From the NCBI GenBank assembly GCA_950295325.1, contig OX485804.1, positions 37,326,001-37,390,000 of the forward strand: a stretch of 64,000 bases of DNA, in the 5' to 3' direction. Source of the DNA: Polytrichum commune (taxonomy: Eukaryota > Streptophyta > Polytrichopsida > Polytrichales > Polytrichaceae). The notes beneath the pieces are model-generated. The model saw only the letters and a list, made by a program, of their open reading frames with translations. It searched no databases and was not told the DNA's origin. The position numbers and the translations under genes were made by a program. Below, piece by piece: positions 12,219-24,387 of the stretch (positions within the stretch are counted from its first letter, which is position 1; each line of letters starts with the position of its first letter).

Positions 12219-13820
12219 TCGCCCCATGACGCATCAAGAAAGGGACTTCTCCAAGCTGAATAATGTATCTCAAGGATGTGTAGGAGTGGGTATTGTAAGC
12301 GTGAGACATGGTCATATCCTTCTAGGGCAAGGCACATGGCCTTGGCTTCCACTGTTTGGGTGACTCTTGAAGGACTTGGGCTGAAACAATAAAAAATATA
12401 AATTGAATGAAACAATTTTTTTTTTTGAAAAATGCATTTATTGTCGAATAAAATGAAAATAATGTCTTTATTGCATTGGTGTAAAATGAAATCTTTACTT
12501 TTATTATTTTCTACAGCATGTGTAGTGGCTTGCCTTGGCGGTAACCACTTTTTTGATGTGCTTTGCAGCTGCTCGCCCAACTACTTCCCTAATTAATAGC
12601 TAAAAATAGTTGTAGGGTAGCAAAGTTGGGCCATGTGCCTAGCCCAAGAAGCTTATAGGCTCCCACACTTGCATGTGGTGAGGCCGGTCGATGACTCCCA
12701 TCAGCAAGGTTGATTTTTTAATACACTATAGAGTAGTGGCGGCGATTGGGCGTATCCGTCCTGCCACTTGCTCGTTCACCGATGCACGAGGTAATTTCAC
12801 ACTACTAGATAATTTTGCGCGAGATAATTCATTACGTTTTTGACTTTGCAATGAACTAACGTACTTACTTAAGGTGGACAACATGTCTTAGACAAGCATT
12901 TTTTAGCTCTGCACAAAATTAATGCAAGGTGAGTAGCGAATCCAAATCGTGCCCGTAGCCAACTTCCTCATAATTAACGAAGCTAGTATGAATATCCTAT
13001 TGATTATCGAAGTGAGTATTTTCTCTTCCTCCCTTTTTGTTTTACTAGCGCACGTGCATAAGATAAGGTACTTAAAGTAAGCAGGTCTTAAACAAGCCTT
13101 TTTTAAGCTCTACACCCTCTTCTTGTAAGACACAAAACATAAAGTTAATGCAAGATGATGATTGGACGTGAATTCAAGTCATGCCCATAGTCATTTTCCT
13201 CCTAGTTTTCAAAGCTTGTGTGAATACCTTATTTAGTACCAAAGTGAATGTTTTCTTTCTCATTAAATGACCATGTAGGTTGTCCTAGTAGTCGTATACA
13301 CCTATGTGTTCAATCCAAAAATCAACAAACATGCACTTCCAATAACCATAACTAAACCATGGAAAATCTGATCTTCACTTGGGTTTTTGTTTTATGTTTC
13401 ATCATAGATTTGTTGATGCAACACAACTTTGATAATGTAGATCTGATCAACAAAAGATGGAGAACAAGAAAAAAAAACCTAATAACACCCACATGCTCTT
13501 AGCAACTTCATTTGTTGTCGACAAAGAGTATTAAATAAATATTCAATTGCTTTGATTGTTCTAATTCGTGTGTGCTACTATTTAGAGTTACACAATGCTA
13601 TAACTATTTAAAGAATACTTAATTACAGAGCTAGGAAAATTAAAAAATTAAATGATTATTCAACTCTAAATAAACAAATATTCAATTGTGATCGAGGCAT
13701 GACCCCAAGCCGCCCAAAGGCCCCTCTATAACGGCTTGGGATTTGTGGCGACTATGTAAACTCATCCATTGTGCTCTCCGGCTGCTTGAGCGAATTAATT
13801 AATTACACAGTAAGATCTCA
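12219..13820. other. Intergenic DNA, nothing recognised
   Basis: No coding region, RNA gene or bounded element could be supported. Two weakly similar blocks near 12,860-13,040 and 13,070-13,260 (phrases 'TTTTTTAGCTCTRCAC' and 'AATTAACGAAGCTAGTATGAATA' versus 'AGCTTGTGTGAATACC') suggest another old tandem duplication. Confidence 0.35.
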
Positions 13821-13829
13821 CCTATGATG

Positions 13830-14035
13830 AGGGAGAACTGGCAGTTAGTTTCAGGTGAACCGGTTGAAGTTCAAGACTGCAGGAGAGTTACCGATCACTT
13901 TCGAAGAATTTATGGAATATACCTTAAATTACTATAGAAAAACCGAAGGATGTCAACATGTAACCGGTTGGAGTTGCAAACACTAGCTAGGATCTCAACC
14001 GACTATGCCCAAAAATCTCCCCGATCACTGGATCT
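13830..14035 (+). repeat. Dispersed repeat family, four copies in the window
   Basis: The block from GAGAACTGGCAGTTAGTTTC through TGTAACCGGTTGGAGTTGCA to AAATCTCCCCGATCACTG recurs at 52,100-52,330 in the same orientation, and at 43,475-43,690 and 50,165-50,330 inverted. Conserved phrases are GTTACCGATCA/TTACCGATGA, GAATTTATGGAATATACC and TGTCAACATGTAA. No coding content or intact ends were recognised. Confidence 0.65.
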
Positions 14036-14199
14036 CACCAGTAACGGCATTTCGCTTCACGAGACTGCTTCAATATGTCCTACACATTCCCACGCATCCA
14101 GGGTTTCAATACCGACTAAGTTAGCATCGGTACTTGTTCACCCTCATCGATCAGCCCTGATCAAGGGTGGGTTAACCCCACCGTCATATTCACACCAGT

Positions 14200-14800
14200 T
14201 GTTCAGAAGCTGACATTCGAAAAGATGGCAGAGCATGAAACATGGTGTGTTGAATCACCTCCTGGGTAGCCGGCCTACTCGATGGATCGCAAGGTCGTCA
14301 AGTTTGACACCAACAAGCGAAAGAATGTGCCGCTGGTTTTGTATTTGTGTCTACTGAAGAACAGATGAGAGCAGGTGCGGCTTTAGAGAGTCATCAGGAG
14401 TGGACAAGTCTTGCGCGACCACACAAAAGTAGAAGAGGCTCCATGATAATATCTATACAGAAAAAGGAAGGCGGATTATTGTTCAGGGTCCAGGTACACC
14501 GCCCAAATGGGTCTTGACAACTGCGAAATCCATTGTCTCAAGAATGCACTTCGATGCGCAATTACTAGCAAGTCACGGTTCCTTGGCTGGAACGAAGAAG
14601 AGGCTGAATTGGATCCATTCCCACCTCAAACTATCTGGACACTTCGCTTATCAGACGCAAGGTACAAAGACCATCGCCAATCCAGTGCACTTCGTTTTGA
14701 AACTATGCAACTTCTCATCTCCAAAGGTTCCACCTGCATACACAAGCACTCTCCACCAAGCGGTGAGACATAAGCTGGTCTCCATCATACCTAAGTATAA
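14200..14800 (+). other. GC-richer segment with coding-like frames, unassigned
   Basis: Base composition rises relative to its flanks, and two overlapping plus-strand frames are open (88 codons at 14,507-14,773 and 103 codons at 14,514-14,825). One continues upstream as a frame with PGTPPKWVLTTAKSIVSRMH. I recognise no domain. It may be a captured or decayed exon; the two frames cannot both be real. Confidence 0.3.
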
Positions 14801-15078
14801 TTTATGTAATCTTCAAAAAAATTAAGATAAAATAGATTATTTTGGCTTGTAAACCCTTGCCCTAACTTTCTTCTCGACTTTTCTATGTGGCTTCTCTCCC
14901 GCTTCTCTTCTGAAACTCTTCAACCTCTCTTCGATAGTTGAAAATTACAAATTATTTGAAACGTAATCTAGATTATATGTGCAATTATGTGTACCCAATC
15001 TACGCCTTTGTGAAATTTTTGGACGAGCCCCCTGTAATTATTTGTTTGAGTTGCCGCCCCGAGCTTGGCTACTTCCTC

Positions 15079-15650
15079 GGTTCCATGGATGATATGTTGT
15101 CCTAGGAACGCACTACTCAAGCAAGAGAATCTAACCACAAGGAACCATTTTTACCAAAGTAAAAAATTCACATGCACTGCTAGGATAGTAGGGCCAATGT
15201 GACATCAATTATGGCTCCAAAGTTATTGGAAATGGCTACTCTAGCTACAATCAATATAGAAACCAGAATTGACACCTCCAATTACTAAGAATGGCTAAAT
15301 TGAGTACAGTTAATATAGTAACCATATTTGACACCTCCAATCAAATAGTTGTCGTTTGGATCGTGTCACAATGACCATGGTTGCTCCCTTGGTTCCATGG
15401 ATGTTATGTTGTCCTAGGAACATACTACTCAAGCAAGAGAATCTAACCAGAAGGAACCATCTTTTTTTATCAAAGTTAGAAGTTCACATGCACTACTAGG
15501 ATAGTAGGGCCAATGCAACATCAATTATGACTCCAATTTTACTGAAAATAGTTAATCTGACCACAATCGATATAGTAACCAAAATTGACAATTCCAATCA
15601 AATAGGTGTCATTTCAGTCATGTCACAATAACCATGGTCATTTTCACACC
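15079..15650 (+). repeat. Tandem duplication, period 312 bp
   Basis: The phrase GGTTCCATGGATG.TATGTT starts at 15,079 and again at 15,391. Following blocks (CTACTCAAGCAAGAGAATCT, TTCACATGCACT.CTAGGATA, AGTAGGGCCAATG, ATCAATTATG.CTCCAA) keep the same order and spacing in both units, about 85% identity by eye. The second unit is truncated near 15,650. Confidence 0.8.
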
Positions 15651-16708
15651 TTTCATGTGGTAAGCATATTATATTTAAGATATCATGACACCTTGTGCTA
15701 CAGGACATGCTTCCTTTTTATTATTAATTATGAATATATTACAGATATTCCAACAACCTATGTGGCGGGATCTACTTGCACTTTTTGTTTTGATTTTACT
15801 AAGGTGAATTTTACTATAATTTTTTAACATTCAAATTATATACATAGTATAAATAGTCGAATCTACCAATAGGTAGGGCTCAACATGGCATCCCCAAATA
15901 CCTAGGGCAATATGCTAGTCTAGGAGAAGTGGATGGCAAGGGGCCTTCAACCTGGGACGTCATGAATTCCAAACCAAGCCCTTAGCCATCAACTCCACTC
16001 ACATCAAATGTGCACATAAATAGTACGTCATTTAATTATTGGGTAAAGGAGTTTCTCACCTAGTTACTACAAAAAATTACTTCACTACTTATTGCATATG
16101 GTTATTGTACTTAGTTACTACACAATTACTACATAGAGTTACTTCATACTTTGCAAAGTTTTGTAGGTTGCATATGAATATTTAAAAATAATTATGTAGT
16201 CTCTTTATATGTTTTCACACCCATGAACTTTTTGGAATTATTTCAAGCTATTTAATCTGCCTAAATTACTCAATTCTTAAAATAACTTTGGAGAAATCTT
16301 CAAGTTGCATATAAATTTATTATATTTTGAAAATAAGTATGTAGATTTTCTTGTAGGCTTGCAAATCTATGGAATGGTCTTGGAAAAAAAAATTCAAGCT
16401 ATTTAATTTGCCTAAAAGGCTCAATTATTAAATAATATGTGAATTCATGTAGGTCGCATATGATTTCTTTTTAAATAAATAAAAAATTACATACTCTTTA
16501 GCCTTTACTAGATTTATATATAGTTTCTAGAATTTTTTCAATTTATCTAACAAGCCTAAAAGTTTGTCTTAGGCTTGTAGTTCCCATTACTATTTTGGCT
16601 CTGCAGATTGGCCATGATCACATGGCCAAACGATAAGGTGCTTACAAAGTGACCATATATGTGCATGAGTGGACAAATTTTTCTCTATAACTAGAATGGT
16701 GAGTTCAA
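15651..16708. other. AT-rich intergenic DNA, nothing recognised
   Basis: Very AT-rich, with only short spurious frames and no bounded repeats. Confidence 0.4.
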
Positions 16709-16813
16709 ACACACACTTGCAATTGACACAGTGGTCCTTTGGTGTAGCAGTGACCATTTGACAAATGGCTGCTTCGACAGAAAGGACCATTGTGTCAAAT
16801 ACAAGTGTGTGGT
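16709..16813. other. 105-bp near-complete hairpin (miRNA-precursor-like or MITE)
   Basis: The arm ACACACTTGCAATTGACACA-GTGGTCCTTT...AGCAG..CCATTTG folds back on CAAATGG.TGCT...AAAGGACCATTGTGTCAAAT-ACAAGTGTGTGG with about 45 of 50 positions paired and almost no loop. Such length and pairing suit a small-RNA-producing foldback. Whether it is transcribed cannot be told here. Confidence 0.6.
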
Positions 16814-17349
16814 AGTAAACACAATCCTAGTAGTGATGGTACCATCACCGAAATGTCAAATCCTCCCAGCTAATTAAGTAGTCCCCCAGGCACAAGTCTC
16901 AAAGTTCGATTAGACTGTGTTAATTTACGTAAGTAAACTAACCACAGGGGATAATAAACAAACAAACAAATAAAAGTACCGAAGTGATCATTTGTCTATG
17001 CAGAATTTGGAGAGATTCTAGGGTTCATCCAAATAGTTAGCCATATTTAAAGAGATGATGAGTGATGTCATCCTAAATTGTGCTTAAAGTTGGAGATTGT
17101 GCCATAACCGCATGTCAGCTCATGCAAAAAGGAGCAAAACCCATTTTTTAATCTTCTTCTTATTGAAAAACAAACCTATAATCTGTGGTAGATAACTATG
17201 GATAAGTTTTTATGTTTTTTCTTTCTTCTAAAACACACGGATGATGGGATGGATAATGAAGTTCAATAAAATATTTCTCGGTCTACATACATGATAGATT
17301 TTGAATTTTCAAATTTAGAGTTCATGTGCCTGTTCTAGAAGTGGTTAAT

Positions 17350-17655
17350 GCTCATTGATCGGATGATATGAGTCTCTCGTTGTGATGAGAGTGAGGGAAT
17401 TATCGCGTATGAGCATACCTCTCATTCATCCAACGTAAAAGCCTTGAAATAATATGCAACCATGATTTTTTTGGCCAGTTTTAGTCAACTTGACACCAGA
17501 ACCAGCCTTAAAGATCTCCAGTTGGTCTAGTCCAAGTCATTTTGAGATGAATAGGAAACAAACCAAAAAGGGGTCATGTTTTGATGTTGAACGGACGAGA
17601 GGTACACTCATGTGACGTTCGTATGCGATAATTCCTTCCCTCCCTCACAATGAGC
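17350..17655. mobile_element. Foldback element with about 70-bp arms
   Basis: Left arm GCTCATTG...GAGGGAATTATCGCGTATGAG...TACCTCTCATTC and right arm (reverse complement) GCTCATTGTGAGGGAGGGAA, GGAATTATCGCATACGA, TACCTCTCGTCC pair over about 70 bp with gaps. The inner 150 bp is non-coding. A related end (CTCTCGTATCCGATAATTCC) appears near 19,720. Confidence 0.6.
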
Positions 17656-18562
17656 TTCAATGCCAATTTTGAAAATCTTTTGTTTTTGGTGTTACCCACA
17701 CTATTAAAGTTTGGTTGATCCTTGCAATGAAAAACACCCCAAGCATGAAAATTTTCTTCCTACCTCAAATCTTACCCTATGACCTTCTATAAGCTTTATG
17801 ATAATGATAATAATAATTCATTAATCCTTTGGGGCATTGTTCTCCTTTAAAGTAAGGTAGATGTGCGGATTTGGTGCCTCATCTTAAATCGACACCTAAA
17901 TTGAATGAGTAGTGAATGGTTGGGGGCAGGTCTAATATTGGACACCATGGATACATGTGTTGAAAACCTACTGGACTATATCTTCACAATTTATCAAATA
18001 TTTTAAACACAATAGTCGACATAGTTGGGGGGGGGGGACCTATGTGATCATTTAGTAACTGGGAGAACCTTCACTTTGACAATGAACAGGATAATCATGC
18101 AAGATCCAAAAGTTACGAGGAAAGTGGCAACATGCACGATGTGTATTTGCTAACCGTCATGCACTACATCCATTTTTCAATATCCTACACCCATCCTACA
18201 AGAAGTGCATGCAAAGAGAAAAGTGTCCATTTAAGGCTTGATCACCTTAAAACGGAATCAAATGAGAGTTACACCTATCCATTTTGGAAACATTAAAGAA
18301 TCTCCATGTGGAGTAGAGGACCCGGATGAGACATGGCGTGGCTCCTTGGCGGCATCGGCTTTTGATAGAGAGCCTCCGGTGCTCTTGCAAGTAAGAGAGG
18401 GTTAGCTAGAAACAATGAAACATTAAATTTAAATTAAAAATTAAAAATAGAATTTTTCTTATGTAGAAATTATACTTATTTTTTTAATTGATTTTATAAA
18501 TATTTATATAAAAATAAACTTCATAGGCTATAGCCACCCTCAACTGCACTTGCTAAGTACCA

Positions 18563-18932
18563 GATAGATAGATAGAAACTCCAACCCCTTTCAAGCAAGG
18601 GGCCGGCGTGAATAAAGTGTCCATTCGTAATGCCAATGACCCGATGTCCACTGGACAAGGGGACATTGGGACAATACTACTCTCCCCTTTCGAGGATGGA
18701 CACTATAGTGACACACTATACTAGTTCCTAGCTAGCCACTAGTGCCTTGAAGATACCGGACATGGTATCCCCCCAAAGGGCTTTGAGGTACCCATACAAC
18801 AAGGTCCAAGGACCCCCCATCATAGTTGGGTGGACTAAGGTGGTGAGCACCACGCCGGCATGGGGAATAGAACCCACAACCTCCTCATTGGGGGTCATGA
18901 GCCCTAACCACCAAGCCAAGGCCCGTGGTGCC
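18563..18932 (-). mobile_element. tRNA-derived SINE, copy 1, with (TCTA)n tail
   Basis: Read on the minus strand from 18,932 it begins GGCACCACGGGCCTTGGCTT. It has an A-box-like TTGGCTTGGTGG and a B-box GGTTCTATTCC about 35 bases on, the internal RNA polymerase III promoter arrangement of tRNA-type SINEs. It ends in a stem-loop (CCGGCCCCTT / AAGGGGTTGG, paired with two G-U), then GAGTTT and TCTA repeats. A 12-bp direct repeat TGCTAAGTACCA flanks it exactly (18,551-18,562 and 18,933-18,944). Copy 2 lies at 59,028-59,394. Confidence 0.9.
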
Positions 18933-19078
18933 TGCTAAGTACCATACTTGATGAAGTGAGAGTAAGTATGTGGGTTATCAACAATGCACCTTATCCCTCC
19001 TTATCTTCCTCATCCTCCTTATCCCTCATAAATACAACCAACGAAAGTAAATTACGGCCATCAAGCATCATGGTTTTT

Positions 19079-19238
19079 AACGTTATTAAGCAATGTGCGT
19101 TCGTTCATGTGGGCCCCAAGAATATAACCATGGGATGCAATAGCTGGTGCAGATTCAGTCTGAGTGTGCATTAGTTGCAGCATCGCATGGTTATATTCTT
19201 GCGGTCCAACATGAACGAGCGCACACTCCTTAATAATG
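19079..19238. mobile_element. Small palindromic MITE, copy 1
   Basis: Ends AACGTTATTAAGCAATGTGC and GCACACTCCTTAATAATGAT are inverted, and the arms continue (TTCGTTCATGTGGGCC / GGTCCAACATGAACGAGCG, AATATAACCATG / CATGGTTATATT). Copy 2 with better preserved ends is at 21,708-21,854. Confidence 0.7.
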
Positions 19239-19269
19239 ATATGTTGTGGTTGTTTGTGAACAACCATTG

Positions 19270-20410
19270 AGTTTTGTTATTACGTTGATTATACCAGTTA
19301 GTGTGTGTTCCTATCCAACGTTACACAATGCACTAACATTCAGAGCAACACCATTCACTAAAAGCACCGGCACATGGCACTCTTCATTGACAAGCATGTG
19401 TTTCCATAGATTATTATTTATTTTATCAATCTACAAACACCTGAGAGCACATACTAAATTTTTCTTCAACTCTATGATAATTGAGCATGCACTCACGAAT
19501 TTCGTGTCACTCTGTGAAAATTTCAGCCCTCAATAACTTTGAGATTTGGCTAAAATAGTGTGTGCTTTGGGAATTAGTACCACCCTCACTAATTGAGATA
19601 ATCAATGTAATTTTGGTGCCAAGTCAACTTATTTAAGTTACCTCCAAACCGCAAACAGTTTCCGGGCTTCTCCTTTGGATGAATGTTTTTAATTCTTTAG
19701 GCTGGATGAATGAAAAAAGTACTCTCGTATCCGATAATTCCATCCATGTCGCCGGAAAAACTATTGTAACTACAGTTTCATCCACAGTAAGCCCCTCACA
19801 AACACACTTTTAAAAGCATCCACCTGTACAAAGACCGCATAATATGTATGTGGGCCACCCTAAACCCCATTCAATTATGCAAGAACCCTAAAAAAGGACT
19901 TATACGATACCCTTATTAAAGGGTACCAAAGGGCAAACAATTACCGTAGTAGCTTTAGAGTACATGTGTACATTCCCATCATTTGAGACTAGGGATTCGT
20001 GGTGTCTACGTAAACTCACCCATTGGGAAGGCGAAAACGTTATGAAATCTATCATAACCCATAAATGTTTATTTTTTAAAGGATCTTAATCTAGGAATAA
20101 AGTCAAAGATCCTAAATTAGTCGAGTGGTGTCGAATTGGAACGGATCAGCTCTTAATCTTGCAAGGGGTTTTTTTCTTTTACAGAAGCTCCTTCATCCAT
20201 GATGGATAAGTTTACATAGACGCCATGAACCTCGAGCCATCATATGAGGCTTCTTCTGTAGCAATTGTGGATGGATGGATGGATGGATGATGGTGGTTTC
20301 CTTTTCTGTACATTCATATGTCTCATACTACATTGAGTATCCCAATTAATGAGCAAGGGCTAATAGTGTGTGTGGGAAATTAGTGAATGTGATGGTAAAG
20401 TTCTTTATGC
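19270..20410. other. Intergenic DNA with an old repeat, no gene
   Basis: A block at about 19,280-19,625 (ending TTTCAGCCCTCAATAACTTT, GAGATTTGGCTAAAATAGTG, GGGAATTAGTACC) recurs in diverged form at about 20,690-20,965, so an old repeated element is present. A short ATGG microsatellite lies at 20,268-20,290. Confidence 0.45.
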
Positions 20411-20427
20411 TATGAAATTAAAGTAAA

Positions 20428-20644
20428 TAGTGTATTTAGTGTCACTTGCTATTTGGAGTTACACTATGCTATATGTTTATATTGTTAAAGTAATTTTTGT
20501 ACCAAGTAAAGATGTTAATGTTTTGTAATGTTCAAACAATTGATTTGACATTTGTTGGCAAAAAAAAAAGAGATATACAATGAATAGTTATAGCATTGCG
20601 TAATTGCAAGTTGTAAGTGACATTAAATACAATTTTTAGTGTAA
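20428..20644. mobile_element. Small palindromic MITE (TATTTAGTGTCACTT ends)
   Basis: The left arm (TATTTAGTGTCACTTGCTAT, GGAGTTACACTATGCTATA) is answered by an inverted right arm (ATAGCATTGCGTAATT, AAGTGACATTAAATACA). The same family gives the clearer element at 54,632-54,856. Confidence 0.55.
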
Positions 20645-21360
20645 AGCCACCAAAGGATCAATGGAGCACTATTCATTTGTGCACTATTCACTAAACTACT
20701 ATTCGTATTAGCATTATTCATTGAAAGTACCAACACTATTATTCATACTTAGCTCTGTTCACTTTTTCATTTCATTTTTTTCACACTCTAACCTTATAGC
20801 ATGCAGTAAGTTTCTTGAAATGTATGGCAAATGGGCATGTACACATGAATTTAGTATCCCTCGGTAAAAAAATTCAACCCTCACTAATTATGAGACTTGG
20901 CAAAATAGTGCATGTTTTGGAAATTAGTACTACATGCACTAATTGGTATAATTAGTGTAGTGAGCAGGCTAGATTGATTGATGTGTTGCATTTAGGATGT
21001 TGCCTTGCGCTAATTTATTTTGACATGGATAAAGAATCAGCCAGTATCTAGAAAGTGAACCTAATTGCACATATTAGTGTAGATGGGATTTTGAATGGTT
21101 ATTTTTTTCCAATTGGCTTACTTCTCAAGGGATAATAAACATGTCATTACCTAGCACAAGATGATTACCAACTCCAAACGGAAGCCGTAACCATTGTGCA
21201 CACACTTTTCGGTGCTTATTTGAATATAATTATGTTCATTGTGAAAGTGGAGATTATCTTTCTTCTTGAACGATTGTATAGCACCCCTTAAATATGTCTT
21301 TTTGTTGTATGTTCTAAGAGACCCACCTAACTACACACAATTCTCAGATCTAGGTGTTTG

Positions 21361-21671
21361 ATTAATAGTCTTATAATTTTGGGCCACAACAAATTTCCAG
21401 AGCCCACACTAATTCTCACAATGACAGTTGAGGTGGCCACATTAATTTTCAACCCATGCTAAATTTCTAGAAGAAAATCAATGTGGGTGATATAATTTGT
21501 CCTAGAACTAATATCCGATGTATTGGATGGAATTCTTCACAAGGACTTAGGGGAAGGCAAGGGCTCTTAAACCCATTCTAAGTTCACCTTGACTAAAAAT
21601 ATAGTGTAGCCCACATAAATTATGTCCCCGCTAATTTCCCGCCAACACTAATAGGATAATGTAGTGTAGTT
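21361..21671. mobile_element. MITE with ACTACACTAAATAGTCCTAT-type ends, copy 1 (left end worn)
   Basis: The interior (GGGCCACA, CCCACACTAATT, AATTTTCAACCCA.GCTAAA, TTTCTAGAAGAAAATCA, TCTTCACAAGGACTTAGGGG) and right end (AATAGGATAATGTAGTGTAG) match copies at 27,913-28,227 and 61,578-61,850. Non-coding. Confidence 0.7.
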
Positions 21672-21707
21672 GAATTAGACGCGCTACTTTAAAGATCCAA
21701 GTCAATT

Positions 21708-21854
21708 ATAACATTATTAAGCAGTATGCGTTCGTGCATGTGGCCCGACAATGTAACCATGGTATGCCGCATCTAGTGCAAATTCAAATGCAGGCATCCC
21801 ATGGTTATATTGTCTGGGTCACATGAACAAACGCACACTGCTTAATAATGTTAT
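21708..21854. mobile_element. Small palindromic MITE, copy 2
   Basis: Ends ATAACATTATTAAGCAG and CTGCTTAATAATGTTAT are perfect inverted repeats of 17 bp, with further pairing inward (TATGCGTTCGTGCATGTGGCC against the right arm). About 147 bp. Related to 19,079-19,238. Confidence 0.75.
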
Positions 21855-22771
21855 ACCCTACATGCCATCAGTACATTTTATTTTATGCACACTTATAAAC
21901 TATTGAATTTTGGGTTATTATGGATCTTTGACGGTTTTGAAATTTGCCTAGCTTGCCAATCCTTAAGGGAAAAGTGTCTATAACCAACACTTAGAGTTTA
22001 TTGAAACCCTTAACCCTTAAACGACACAAAGGTCCCCCGGTATGACTTTCAAGACAAGGAAATTAGAGACCTTAATTGGGCTTGACATTCAAGAGAAAGT
22101 TGTAAAGAGTGGATTTATGACTACATTCACACAGTTGCAATAAGTATCATTGTTCACAGCTTCCACCAAATCGGTTTAGAAGCATTTTCATTCACAACAT
22201 ATGTACACTTCCGATGTAATTCATAATGACTTGATCTTTAACCTAATTGGCTAAAAGTATAAGTTTCATAACTTGGTGGGAAAAGCCAAAATATTACCGT
22301 CTCTAACTTGGTTTCTTTCCTCAAATAGAAAATGTTGTAAAAAAACAAAAATGAATGGCTAAATAATATTGAGTAAAGTAGGACTAAGGCCAATCCTTGT
22401 TGGATTGTATAATAGCATCTTTTGGTAGAATGTATACAGATGATTAAGATCATATATGATTGCTTTTGCAATGGATTAAAAGGAAAGAAAACGTGAAAGA
22501 TGACACCGATGTTGCCACCGGCATGAATTATGGTGTGGCTTCATTTTCAAGTCGTATGAGTCTATATATAATCTTGGAACGGGTATTACAAGAAATAATT
22601 AGCCATTGTCGACTATTGTTTCCTTTGACAGGTGAACACCTTGAATGAGTGCAGACAAGTCGGCCGGCACTTATCTTCCCAAAGGCAAGCTCCTAGGTTC
22701 CCACATCCTTGGTTGAAGATATTCAGTTCACGTGGACACCCCTACTATGATTGGGTTGATCATAGGTGGCA

Positions 22772-22889
22772 AGGCACCAGTGTTCATGTCCTAGGAAGGT
22801 CACCCATCCAAGTACTATTCTAGCCTTAGGTAGCTTAACCTCAGGGTTCCCATGGGATCCAAGTTAAGGTCTTGGTTTAAGCTAGCCTT
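22772..22889 (-). pseudogene. 5S rRNA-like sequence (pseudogene or 5S-derived SINE head)
   Basis: On the minus strand the sequence contains GGATCCCAT, GAGGTTAAGC and AGTACTTGGATGGGTGACC. These correspond to plant 5S rRNA segments GGATCCCATC, GAAGTTAAGC (A box of the internal control region) and AGTACTAGGATGGGTGACC (C box). The segments keep the order and approximate spacing of 5S RNA, with roughly three quarters identity over the ~118-bp length. There is no T-run terminator directly after it, so it is not a functional 5S gene. Either an old 5S pseudogene or the head of a 5S-derived SINE. Confidence 0.75.
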
Positions 22890-23660
22890 TGAATAAATAG
22901 ACTTAGAATTAACCATGAACATGTTGCTTGATTTTCATCATGTTCAAAATAGTATGACATTCAAGTACTCACTCATGATTCAAATTTCTCCAATGAAGTT
23001 TAACTACATTGAAAGTGTATGGACAGATTCACCCGTATTTGTCTACGTAATCATATAGTACAAATCAAAATGTGAATTATAGGTTTCTTTAAAACATGTT
23101 GGTTCCAAGTACTCCAATATTCTTTAGAAAGAGACTTATCAACATATGATCAATTAGGTCATTCAAGGTGGTGTAAACTTTACTAGTTCAAAATGCACGA
23201 AAAGAAACTAAGGAAAAATAAATTCTTAATAGAAAAATATGTTTACAAAACCCTCGCAACCACTTTTTTTTTGCCTCCTTAGGCATTCATGGGTAAACAT
23301 GTTACAAAATGTTCATAGAATATTTGGAAAAATAAGCAACTCGAGGAGGTTGAATTCATGGATTTCGATATTGTGCGGTTTACAGGTGCTTAATGAAAGT
23401 CAAAGTTTCTTTACAACCTAAAGTGGTTACATAGGCTCCCCCAAACGAGAAATTGGTCAATATCGACAATATACTCAATATAAAGAAAAATCCATCAAAG
23501 TAAAATGCAATTTAAAGTAAATCATTGCTCACGTTGGGACAAAATGTACACATTTGGGTCACCAATGGAATTGAACGCTTCTACGTAATGCTAAGACATG
23601 GCAGGGTTACAAATCCCAAGAGCAAGTCATCCCAACCTCAACTCAACCTCCACCTCAAAT
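22890..23660. other. Intergenic DNA, nothing recognised
   Basis: No coding pattern, RNA gene or bounded element supported. Confidence 0.4.
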
Positions 23661-24387
23661 CTAAGGTAGAGGGTGCTTAAACCAACACTTTAAGCTATTG
23701 CACATACATATGGCTATGTGGTTGATATATAAAATATATATTCATATTAGCCTTTGGGCTAAACATAGGTATCAAGAAAGAAAGAAAGAAAATTAGTCTC
23801 AATTGAATATTTGATGAGTATTCAAAGTCAAAACTACTAGCTTCCTTAAACCAATCCATAGGTCCCGTGTATGGCAACCTTGCATATGATGAGGACCCCC
23901 ACCTTCATTGCCTAGAACCAACACAACATAGTTGGATCCTAGAGCCAAACTACATCAAAACAAAAGTAGTAATGATAAACAAAGCCACACAACTACCTCC
24001 ATGATCCCATCCGGTTCACTTGCAAAACCATCACCTTGCATCCCGGGAACCAACCCCCTTGCATCCCAGGAAATGACCCTTTTGTGCTTTATGGGCCTAC
24101 CTCCTTGGCATTATGAATAGAATGGCTAGAATAGGCATCGACATGCCATCCTAATCCCACCTTGAACCAACCCGAGATAGAGTGAAGCCCGTTTACCTAC
24201 CTTACATGAAGGTAGTGGAGGCCGCTATGAGGTGGCACCACTAATGACACCTAAAACCGTCACTCCGTGGGCCCAGACACTCTTACACCTCCGGGTACAG
24301 TCCAAGGTTGTAGAGTGTTGACAGTTGGGAGGCGTTTATAGGTGTTGGTTTTGGATGGGGTGTTGGTTTTAGCACCCTCTACCTTAG
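23661..24387. mobile_element. 0.73-kb TIR element, copy 2
   Basis: Begins CTAAGGTAGAGGGTGCTTAA and ends AGCACCCTCTACCTTAG, with the inverted match extending through CCAACAC. Same family and orientation as 11,481-12,218. It lacks a transposase. Confidence 0.75.

Noticed and set aside
18728-18938. 63-codon frames inside the SINE at 18,563 (and the similar one at 59,043-59,231)
   Set aside because: Identical peptides occur because both lie in copies of a tRNA-type SINE; the reading frame has no coding role.
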